A DNA stretch of 64,000 bases, from positions 372,001-436,000 of the forward strand of contig JAZKUF010000003.1 of the NCBI GenBank assembly GCA_036625225.1, in the 5' to 3' direction. This document shows, piece after piece, positions 54,197-64,000 of the stretch; the first letter of the stretch is position 1; the number at the start of each line of letters is the position of its first letter. Under the pieces are notes generated by a model that saw only the letters and a program-made list of their open reading frames with translations, ran no database searches and was not told where the DNA came from. This stretch comes from Accumulibacter jenkinsii (GTDB taxonomy: Bacteria; Pseudomonadota; Gammaproteobacteria; Burkholderiales; Rhodocyclaceae). Both the position numbers and the translations under genes were made by a program.

Positions 54197-55531
54197 CTAT
54201 TCGCGCGCCGCCAGCCTCGTTTCGACGGCGAGTTCGAGCTGCGCCTCAAGGGCCAGCCGCGCCGCCAGGTAATGCGCCCGCTGCACGCCGGCGAGCGGCA
54301 TCGAGCGCGGCAGGTCGAGCGTCAGCGGATCGACCGACTGGTCGTTGACGCGGAACTCGTAGTGCAGGTGGGGGCCGGTCGCGAGTCCGGTCTGTCCGAC
54401 CGTGCCAATGACCTCGCCCTGCCGAACCCGCGCGCCGGGGCGAATTCCCGCCGCGAACGCGTCGAGGTGGCCATAGGCGGTCGAATAGCTGCCTGCGTGC
54501 CTGACGACCAACAGATTGCCGTAGCCATTCTGATGGTCGGCCGCCTCGACGATGCCGTCGGCCACGGCAAGCACCGGCGTGCCGGTTGGCGCGGCATAGT
54601 CCACGCCCTGGTGGGCACGCCAGACCTGCAGGATGGGGTGCAGGCGGGAGTCGGAAAAGCCTGAGGTGACCGGTGCAAACTCGATCGGCGAGGGCAGGAA
54701 CGCTTTGCTCAAGCTGCTCCCGTCGGCGGTGTAGTACGCCCCTTCGCCTTTTTCGGGCTGGAACCAGTAAGCCTGCAGCACCTTCTGCGGCCTGCCGAGG
54801 GTGATCGTGGCGGCGAGAAGGCGACCGCTGCGCACCGCCTGGCCCTGGTGATAGAGCGTCTCGTAGAGCAGTGAAAAACGGCCGCCCTGCTGCCGGTCGC
54901 GATAAAAATCGATTTCGCTGCCGAAAAGCTCGGTCAACTGATCGGCGATGGCGTCCGGGATGCCGGCCTCGCCGCCCGCGCCGAAGCGCGAGCGGCGCAG
55001 TTCGCCGGTTCTGGCGACGGTGCGCACCGCAAACTCCATGCGCTGCTCATGGGCGACGAAACCCGTGCCGCGGCGTTCGACGACCCAGATGCTGTCCTCG
55101 TCGGGCAGCGGAACCTGGAGGGCGTGCAACTCGCCGCTGGCGCCAGCCATCGTCGTGACGGTGCTGCCCGGCCGCAGTTGCTGGGCGACGCGTTGGCCCT
55201 GCCGGTCGCTGCGCAGGAATGTCAGCGCCTCGTTGTCATGGATGCCCAGACGGATGAGCAGACTGGCCACGGTGTCGCCGCGCCGGACGCGTTCTTCGCG
55301 CAGGAAAGGCAGATTGCCGGTGTCGAGCAGGGTCGTGGCCGGCGGCGAGAGTCGTTCGAGAACCGTCTGCAGGTCGCTCCGTGGCGGTTCGGCCACTGGC
55401 GCAATGGCGAACGCGGCGACCATGCCGAGCAGGGAAACGCTGCCGACCACCGTCGCTGCCCAGCGGTGGCGCAGCAGTCGATCGATCGCGGCAGGGGAAT
55501 GCGGTAGAATCCGGCGCTTCGGGGGGACCAT
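54197..55531 (-). CDS. M23 family metallopeptidase (peptidoglycan endopeptidase type)
   Basis: A 444-residue envelope protein with one N-terminal membrane helix (about 24-46, ATVVGSVSLLGMVAAFAIAP). A LysM/OapA-like segment follows (VRRGDTVASLLIRLGI), then a middle domain. The C-terminal LytM/M23 domain has the zinc motifs HQGVDYAAP, GHLDAFA and GPHLHYEFR near residues 330-410. It should cut or regulate cutting of peptidoglycan cross-links (MepM-like). The gene is convergent with the ferredoxin gene and divergent from tyrS. Confidence 0.92.
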   Translation of the reverse strand: MVPPKRRILPHSPAAIDRLLRHRWAATVVGSVSLLGMVAAFAIAPVAEPPRSDLQTVLERLSPPATTLLDTGNLPFLREERVRRGDTVASLLIRLGIHDNEALTFLRSDRQGQRVAQQLRPGSTVTTMAGASGELHALQVPLPDEDSIWVVERRGTGFVAHEQRMEFAVRTVARTGELRRSRFGAGGEAGIPDAIADQLTELFGSEIDFYRDRQQGGRFSLLYETLYHQGQAVRSGRLLAATITLGRPQKVLQAYWFQPEKGEGAYYTADGSSLSKAFLPSPIEFAPVTSGFSDSRLHPILQVWRAHQGVDYAAPTGTPVLAVADGIVEAADHQNGYGNLLVVRHAGSYSTAYGHLDAFAAGIRPGARVRQGEVIGTVGQTGLATGPHLHYEFRVNDQSVDPLTLDLPRSMPLAGVQRAHYLAARLALEAQLELAVETRLAARE

Positions 55532-55608
55532 AGGCTGTCGGCGGCAAAGCGCCGCAGTCTAACAAAAAATTTTCCTTGTCAGAAGCACCCCAGGCAGAAG
55601 AGGATGGC

Positions 55609-56808
55609 ATGCGCGCGGTGGAAGAACAACTCAGGCAGATCAGGCGGGGCTCGGAAGAACTGCTGATCGAAGCCGAACTGCTTGACCGGCTGAAGACCGG
55701 ACGGCCGTTGCGGATCAAGGCGGGATTCGATCCCACGGCGCCGGATCTGCATCTCGGGCATACCGTGCTGATCAACAAGCTGCGCCATTTCCAGGATCTT
55801 GGACATCACGTGATGTTCCTGATCGGCGACTTCACCGGCATGATCGGTGACCCGACCGGGAAGAATGTCACCCGACCGCCCTTGTCGCGCGAGCAGATCG
55901 TCGACAACGCCCGCACCTATCAGGAGCAGGTGTTCAAGATCCTCGATCCGCAGCGCACCGAGATCTGCTTCAATTCGCTCTGGTTCGAGCCCTTCGGGGC
56001 GTCCGGAATGATTCGTCTGGCAGCCCTGCACACGGTGGCGCGGATGCTCGAGCGGGACGATTTCGCCAAGCGCTACCGCAACGGTCAGCCGATCGCGATT
56101 CACGAACTCCTCTATCCGCTCTGCCAGGGATACGACTCGGTGGCGATGAAGGCCGATGTCGAGCTCGGCGGGACCGACCAGAAGTTCAACCTGCTCGTCG
56201 GGCGCGAACTGCAGAAGCATTTCGGACAGGTGCCGCAGTGCATCCTGACCATGCCGCTGCTCGAAGGTCTCGATGGCGTGAACAAGATGTCGAAATCCCT
56301 CGGCAATTACGTCGGGATCAACGAGGCGCCTGGCGAAATGTTCGGCAAGCTGATGTCGATTGCCGATGCGCTGATGTGGCGTTACTTCGACCTGCTTTCG
56401 TTTCGCAGCACCGAGGCCATCGTCGGGTTGCAGGAGGAGGTCAGGGCGGGACGCAATCCGCGCGCGGTCAAGGTGCTGCTGGCGCAGGAGATCGTCGAGC
56501 GCTTTCATGGCGCCGCCGCCGCCGCGCGCGCGCTCACCGACTTCGATGCCCGTTTCCGCCATGGCGCCATTCCGGACGACATGCCGGAAGTCCGGCTGCC
56601 GGGCGGCGCTCAGCCTCTGGGCATCGCGCAGGTCCTCAAGCAGGCGGGACTGACGACCAGCACCTCGGACGCCTTGCGCATGATCGAGCAGGGCGGCGTG
56701 CGCATCGACGGTATCCGGATCGACGACAAGCACTTCCTCCTCGCTGATCGGGGAACCTTTGTCCTCCAGGTCGGCAAGCGAAAATTCGCCCGCGTCAGCA
56801 TCTCCTGA
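55609..56808 (+). CDS. tyrS: Tyrosyl-tRNA synthetase
   Basis: It charges tRNA-Tyr. From ATG 55609 the protein has 399 residues. The class I motifs are HLGH in FDPTAPDLHLGHTVLINKL and KMSKS in NKMSKSLGNYVG. Further marks are GTDQKFNLLVGRE and a C-terminal S4 RNA-binding domain (GVRIDGIRIDDKHFLLADRGTFVLQVGKRKF). Agreement with the TyrRS branch common in betaproteobacteria is good. AGAGGA precedes ATG 55609; an in-frame TTG at 55576 lacks a ribosome site. Confidence 0.95.
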   Translation: MRAVEEQLRQIRRGSEELLIEAELLDRLKTGRPLRIKAGFDPTAPDLHLGHTVLINKLRHFQDLGHHVMFLIGDFTGMIGDPTGKNVTRPPLSREQIVDNARTYQEQVFKILDPQRTEICFNSLWFEPFGASGMIRLAALHTVARMLERDDFAKRYRNGQPIAIHELLYPLCQGYDSVAMKADVELGGTDQKFNLLVGRELQKHFGQVPQCILTMPLLEGLDGVNKMSKSLGNYVGINEAPGEMFGKLMSIADALMWRYFDLLSFRSTEAIVGLQEEVRAGRNPRAVKVLLAQEIVERFHGAAAAARALTDFDARFRHGAIPDDMPEVRLPGGAQPLGIAQVLKQAGLTTSTSDALRMIEQGGVRIDGIRIDDKHFLLADRGTFVLQVGKRKFARVSIS

Positions 56809-56870
56809 AACGCCCGTCGGCTTTTTGCGCTGGCGCAGTCCATCCCTTGTGAAATAGTTCGTCAAGAGGG

Positions 56871-56898
56871 TTGACGCCCCGCGCTGGCCCTGTATAAT
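56871..56898 (+). promoter_or_regulatory. rrn promoter P1
   Basis: TTGACG (56871-56876) and TATAAT (56893-56898) are separated by 16 bp, with a GC-rich discriminator CCGCTCC after the -10 box, as expected for stringently controlled rRNA promoters. A small hairpin TGCTG/CAGCA follows. Confidence 0.85.
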
Positions 56899-57035
56899 CC
56901 GCTCCTTCGTTGCTGAACAGCACAAGAAAGCCGATTAAAATCAGCATCTTGTTCTGTGCTGGCGAAATTTGGCAGGGTTCTTCGAAAAGCTGTCGAGAAG
57001 TCGAGAAGTGACCGGCAGGAATTCGAAATCAAGTG

Positions 57036-57063
57036 TTGACGCCGCCGCAGACGACTGTATAAT
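57036..57063 (+). promoter_or_regulatory. rrn promoter P2
   Basis: TTGACG (57036-57041), 16-bp spacer, TATAAT (57058-57063), then the GC-rich discriminator GCGCCCC. The boxes and spacing equal those of P1, 165 bp upstream, and it is also followed by a small hairpin (GCTGC/GCAGC). Confidence 0.85.
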
Positions 57064-57139
57064 GCGCCCCTCTCGCTGCTCCGGCAGCAAGAAAAGGCAA
57101 CAAGGCAACAAGGCAGTCCGACCAGTGGGTCGTTCTACC

Positions 57140-57150
57140 GCTCTTTAAAA
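57140..57150 (+). promoter_or_regulatory. boxA antiterminator before 16S
   Basis: GCTCTTTAAAA matches the Nus-factor boxA consensus of rRNA operons (TGCTCTTTAAC-like). A second copy lies before the 23S gene. Confidence 0.75.
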
Positions 57151-57155
57151 ACTAG

Positions 57156-57171
57156 ACAACCGATAGGTGTG
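57156..57171 (+). other. 16S processing stem, left arm
   Basis: ACAACCGATAGGTGTG pairs with 58866-58882 with a single bulged base, enclosing the 16S gene. This is the expected RNase III site of the precursor. Confidence 0.8.
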
Positions 57172-57302
57172 GGTTCTTGATCCGGGATGATCTGCTTAGG
57201 CAGGTTGTTGAAAGATAGAGTAGAACTCGCACGGAAGTATCAGCAAGCTGTTGGTCGGGAGGGATCCTGGCTGACGGTACGCGAGCGAGAGTAACAGGAA
57301 TT

Positions 57303-58843
<1,541 letters not shown>

Positions 58844-58865
58844 GAGAAAAACTGGATCGAGAGCT

Positions 58866-58882
58866 CACAACCTATCGGTTGT
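58866..58882 (+). other. 16S processing stem, right arm
   Basis: CACAACCTATCGGTTGT pairs with the left arm at 57156-57171. Confidence 0.8.
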
Positions 58883-58902
58883 CACAGGCTGCACATGCGG
58901 AG

Positions 58903-58979
58903 GGGTCTGTAGCTCAGTCGGTTAGAGCATCGTCTTGATAAGGCGAGGGTCGTTGGTTCGATTCCAACCAGACCCACCA
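58903..58979 (+). tRNA. tRNA-Ile (GAT)
   Basis: A 77-nt cloverleaf. The acceptor stem GGGTCTG pairs with CAGACCC, the anticodon GAT sits in CTTGATAAG, the T-loop reads GGTTCGATTCC, and CCA is encoded (58977-58979). It lies in the 16S-23S spacer. Confidence 0.97.
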
Positions 58980-59055
58980 GCGAATCGACGGAAGGCTCCG
59001 GGCAAGAGGCGATCGCGTAGAGATACGGGTTGGCAGGGGTTTCTGGCCGAACAGC

Positions 59056-59131
59056 GGGGGATTAGCTCAGCTGGGAGAGCACCTGCTTTGCAAGCAGGGG
59101 GTCGTCGGTTCGATCCCGTCATCCTCCACCA
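59056..59131 (+). tRNA. tRNA-Ala (TGC)
   Basis: A 76-nt cloverleaf. The acceptor stem GGGGGAT pairs with ATCCTCC (one G-U), the anticodon TGC sits in CTTTGCAAG, the T-loop reads GGTTCGATCCC, and CCA is encoded (59129-59131). It follows tRNA-Ile in the spacer. Confidence 0.97.
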
Positions 59132-59147
59132 CCGCCAGCGATGAAGT

Positions 59148-59184
59148 GTCAGGCCTGTGGGGTCTCGTACCCTGCAGGCCTGAC
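59148..59184 (+). other. Spacer hairpin between tRNA-Ala and 23S
   Basis: GTCAGGCCTG pairs perfectly with CAGGCCTGAC, and inside it GGGT pairs with ACCC. It may serve RNA processing; there is no U-run. Confidence 0.6.
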
Positions 59185-59199
59185 CCCTTATCGGGTCTG

Positions 59200-59211
59200 T
59201 GCTCTTTAAAA
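59200..59211 (+). promoter_or_regulatory. boxA antiterminator before 23S
   Basis: TGCTCTTTAAAA, the same boxA-type element as before the 16S gene. Confidence 0.75.
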
Positions 59212-59341
59212 ATATGGAAGAAGGTTGTATTGCTGATGTCCCCGAGAGAGGGCATTGGCGATACGGTTGTGATTGCATCGAACCCCCTGTTGCAGGGGGA
59301 GCACGAAATGAGTGGTCTGTAGCGTGGGTTCTCGAAGGAGA

Positions 59342-59355
59342 GCTCAAGGTTATAG

Positions 59356-59363
<8 letters not shown>
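59342..59363 (+). other. 23S processing stem, left arm
   Basis: These 22 bases (containing CAAGGTTATAGGATCAAG) are an exact reverse complement of 62235-62256 on the other side of the 23S gene, the expected RNase III stem. Confidence 0.88.
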
Positions 59364-62234
<2,871 letters not shown>

Positions 62235-62244
<10 letters not shown>

Positions 62245-62256
62245 ATAACCTTGAGC
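62235..62256 (+). other. 23S processing stem, right arm
   Basis: Exact 22-base reverse complement of 59342-59363. Confidence 0.88.
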
Positions 62257-62337
62257 AGCAACTCATCAATCTGCATCACAACCAAAATGACCCCTTCTTC
62301 CTGCGCTTCCTGCCCCCGGCGGGAAGCGACACCGTTA

Positions 62338-62454
62338 CGCTTGGCGGCCATAGCCCTTTGGACCCACCCCTTCCCATCCCGAACAGGACCGTGAAACGAA
62401 GGTACGCCGATGATAGTGCATACTTCATGTGTGAAAGTAGGTCACCGCCAGGCT
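62338..62454 (+). rRNA. rrf: 5S ribosomal RNA
   Basis: TTGGCGGCCATAG at the start pairs with CCGCCAGG at the end. The middle has CCCATCCCGAACAGG and GTGAAACG, the conserved 5S loops. The length is about 117 nt. Confidence 0.94.
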
Positions 62455-62461
62455 CCCCCAT

Positions 62462-62497
62462 AAAAAGCCCTCGTCGCACCAGCGACGAGGGCTTTTT
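62462..62497 (+). terminator. Intrinsic terminator of the rRNA operon
   Basis: AAAAAGCCCTCGTCGC pairs perfectly with GCGACGAGGGCTTTTT around ACCA, 7 bp after the 5S gene, with a T-run at its end. Confidence 0.93.
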
Positions 62498-62656
62498 GCC
62501 GTCCCACTTTACCGGCCCTTCTTGCCGTCCACCTCCCGTCCCCGCCGACTCACCCTGCTTGAACCGCTTGAACGTTAACCGCAACAACCTTCGGCGGATA
62601 CCCCGCCCGATGAATCGGTTGCCTGCGGGCGGTCGCGACGGGCGAGGGGCGAGGTG

Positions 62657-63583
62657 TCAGTCGCTCCAGCCGTTCTCTTGGCGGTTTTCCCGCCAGGCGG
62701 CCAGGGCATCGAGCGCGCCCTGCAGGCTTGGCAGCACGACGATCCCCGCCTGTGCTGCGACGCGCTCCGCGCCGCTTCCCCCCAGCCAGAGTTCAACCGT
62801 ATCCGGCAACAGCTGCCGCACCTGGGAGACCAGCACCGCCAGTGGTCGAGCGGGAAAAGCCGCGGAAAACGAGAGGGCGACGATATCGACCTGATGTGCG
62901 CTGGCCGCCATCTCGATGTCGGCAATCGGCGTCTGTGTTCCGAGCGAAATGCAGTCCGCACCATTGAGCGCGAGCAGCGCTTCGGCCATCAGGAGGCCGA
63001 GGAGGTGACGTTCGTCGGGGATGGTGGTGAGCAGGATGCGCGGTCGGCTGGCGCTCGTCGGCAGATTGCCGAGCGCCTGGCGCAGGAGCGACTTGATCTG
63101 TTCGGTGTACAGATGTTCTTCAAAGACCTGGAAATCGCCGTTCATCCAGGCTTCGCCGACCGCGTGATTGAGCGGTGCGACGATATCGATAATGAAGCGC
63201 TGCAGACCGAGGCGCATCATCGCCTGATTGAGCGTCTGCTGGAGCGCCGGCACCTCATGCGACTTGATCAGGCGGATGCTCTGTGCGACCAGGCCATCGC
63301 CGGGCTGCGTGCCGGTTTCTCCGAACGGAGCGCGCGCCCGGCACAACTTCGCCAGATCCTCAGCGCTCGCGCCAAACAGTCGACCCGGCCGGTGACCCTG
63401 GTCGATCAGACGTTTCATCAGCCGTAGCCGTTCGACCTGGTCGGCGGGGTAGAGCCGCTCCCCATTGCCATCGCGATCCGGTTGCGGGAAGCCGTAGCGA
63501 CGTTCCCAGACGCGCAGGGTGTCCTTGCCGAGGCCGGTGTCGCGCTCTACGGCGCTGATGTTCATCGCTGGGCGAGTAGTCAT
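62657..63583 (-). CDS. MerR-type regulator with B12-binding domain (CarH/LitR-like)
   Basis: A 308-residue transcription factor. The N-terminal MerR helix-turn-helix (about 5-75) contains DTLRVWERRYGFPQPDRDGN. A helical cobalamin cap follows, with the Wx9EH motif (Trp146, Glu156, His157). A Rossmann-type B12 domain carries ExHxxG (ERHLLG, residues 191-196). These are marks of CarH/LitR photoreceptors that use adenosylcobalamin. As I recall CarH, the residue after the Trp is the His that becomes the upper cobalt ligand after light; here it is Met147. Targets are often carotenoid genes, but none are seen in the window. ATG 63583 has AGGA upstream. The flank 63584-63651 shows TTGAC/GTCAA inverted half-sites. 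Confidence 0.88.
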   Translation of the reverse strand: MTTRPAMNISAVERDTGLGKDTLRVWERRYGFPQPDRDGNGERLYPADQVERLRLMKRLIDQGHRPGRLFGASAEDLAKLCRARAPFGETGTQPGDGLVAQSIRLIKSHEVPALQQTLNQAMMRLGLQRFIIDIVAPLNHAVGEAWMNGDFQVFEEHLYTEQIKSLLRQALGNLPTSASRPRILLTTIPDERHLLGLLMAEALLALNGADCISLGTQTPIADIEMAASAHQVDIVALSFSAAFPARPLAVLVSQVRQLLPDTVELWLGGSGAERVAAQAGIVVLPSLQGALDALAAWRENRQENGWSD

Positions 63584-63651
63584 TTTGTCCTGGGCAAGGT
63601 AGAGAATGATTGACAAGAGCCAAGAGTTTTTCGGCAAGTTTAGTCAATGGA

Positions 63652-64000
63652 TCAATTATTGTCCATGACAATCGTGATCGGGTCGTCATCCAGCGCCCAG
63701 TCTGCCAGGCGGCGGAAGCGCGCTTGCCAGACGAGGTCAAGCGCAGCGGCGGATTCTGCGAGCGGCAGGCGGTGCGCCAGCGCCCGGATGGCCTTCGCCG
63801 CCAGACCTGCCTTGCCACTGGCGATCGAAGCGAGGCGTGACGATGTGGCGCGCGCCGGACCACAGTCGATCCCGAGCAAAAGTTCGTGCAGCAACTCGAG
63901 CGCCACGTTGGCCCGGCCGGGCGGCACGAGGAAGACGTCGAGCGCCGCTTCGATGACGCAGGCGACCGTCCATTGGTGCAGCGGCGAGACGCGCGCGACT
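63652..64000 (-). CDS. Unrecognised protein, C-terminal part (partial at right edge)
   Basis: The frame is open from the right edge to TGA 63652-63654 and gives at least 115 residues ending LADWALDDDPITIVMDNN. It is soluble, helical and rich in Ala/Leu/Arg, with no motif I recognise. The gene runs on the same strand as the CarH-like regulator, 68 bp upstream of it, and may share its transcript. CarH-type genes often lie beside carotenoid or photolyase genes, but nothing in this piece proves such a role. Confidence 0.65.
   Translation of the reverse strand, partial: VARVSPLHQWTVACVIEAALDVFLVPPGRANVALELLHELLLGIDCGPARATSSRLASIASGKAGLAAKAIRALAHRLPLAESAAALDLVWQARFRRLADWALDDDPITIVMDNN

Larger units (their letters stand above)
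56809..57302. other. rRNA operon leader region
   Basis: A gene-free region of 494 bp between tyrS and the 16S gene. It holds two similar promoters (P1, P2), a boxA-type antiterminator and the left arm of the 16S processing stem, each listed separately. Short tandem repeats such as AAGGCAACAAGGCAACAAGG occur near 57095. I saw no further gene. Confidence 0.8.

Noticed and set aside
56904..56975. Large inverted repeat between rrn P1 and P2
   Set aside because: CAGCAC/GTGCTG and AAGA/TCTT pair only with a five-base bulge, too weak to call.

Overview
The window is about 64 kb of high-GC bacterial chromosome from a betaproteobacterium, almost certainly 'Candidatus Accumulibacter' (Rhodocyclales). 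The best evidence is the complete 16S rRNA gene. As I recall the three FISH probes used for polyphosphate-accumulating Accumulibacter (PAO462, PAO651, PAO846), their targets occur exactly at 57758-57781, 57947-57964 and 58143-58163. A fused two-domain polyphosphate:AMP phosphotransferase and typical betaproteobacterial gene orders agree with this. The order hallmarks are glnE/yhdP/nitrilase/tldD, mrp-dcd-decarboxylase, ftsY-ftsE-ftsX and M16-M16-rsmD-coaD-fdx. Nearly all of the window is dense housekeeping DNA. I see no insertion sequence, prophage or CRISPR array.

Layout. 1-5655: amino-sugar synthesis (3' end of glmU, then glmS) and a two-gene trehalose operon whose synthase is membrane-anchored. 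5754-11774: a small accessory block holding a hypothetical gene, a Nudix hydrolase, an ankyrin protein, a TPR protein, a Crp/Fnr-like regulator and a histidine kinase facing a LuxR-type response regulator. 11924-22233 (minus strand): a membrane protein with a spermidine-synthase-like domain, an MscS channel, tldD, a nitrilase-family amidase and yhdP, divergent from glnE (22310-25054). 25101-34489 (minus strand): hisG-hisD, a NodU-type carbamoyltransferase, an unusual pair (CBM21-like x2/EEP hydrolase plus a PLD-family protein), then pgk and tpiA. 34872-42077: a CorC/HlyC-type membrane protein, an Orn/Lys/Arg decarboxylase, dcd, mrp/apbC, an inositol monophosphatase-like enzyme and a redoxin. 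42134-45969: rsmE-pap-argA on the plus strand. 46031-56808: yggX, rpiA, dgkA, ftsYEX, two M16 peptidase-family proteins, rsmD (apparent CTG start), coaD, a ferredoxin, an M23 peptidase and tyrS. 56871-62497: a complete rRNA operon with two duplicated promoters, boxA sites, 16S, tRNA-Ile, tRNA-Ala, 23S, 5S, processing stems and an intrinsic terminator. 62657-64000: a CarH-like B12-binding MerR regulator and the end of an unrecognised gene.

Functionally, several genes fit the carbon and phosphate storage life style: trehalose synthesis, PolyP-to-ADP transfer, glycolysis (tpiA, pgk) and pentose phosphate (rpiA). The points most worth a second look are the CBM21-like/EEP plus PLD gene pair beside the glycolytic genes, the eukaryote-like phosphoglycerate kinase, a 39-bp element repeated upstream of the crp-like and TPR genes, the membrane-anchored trehalose-6-phosphate synthase, and the CarH-like protein that lacks one histidine cobalt ligand.
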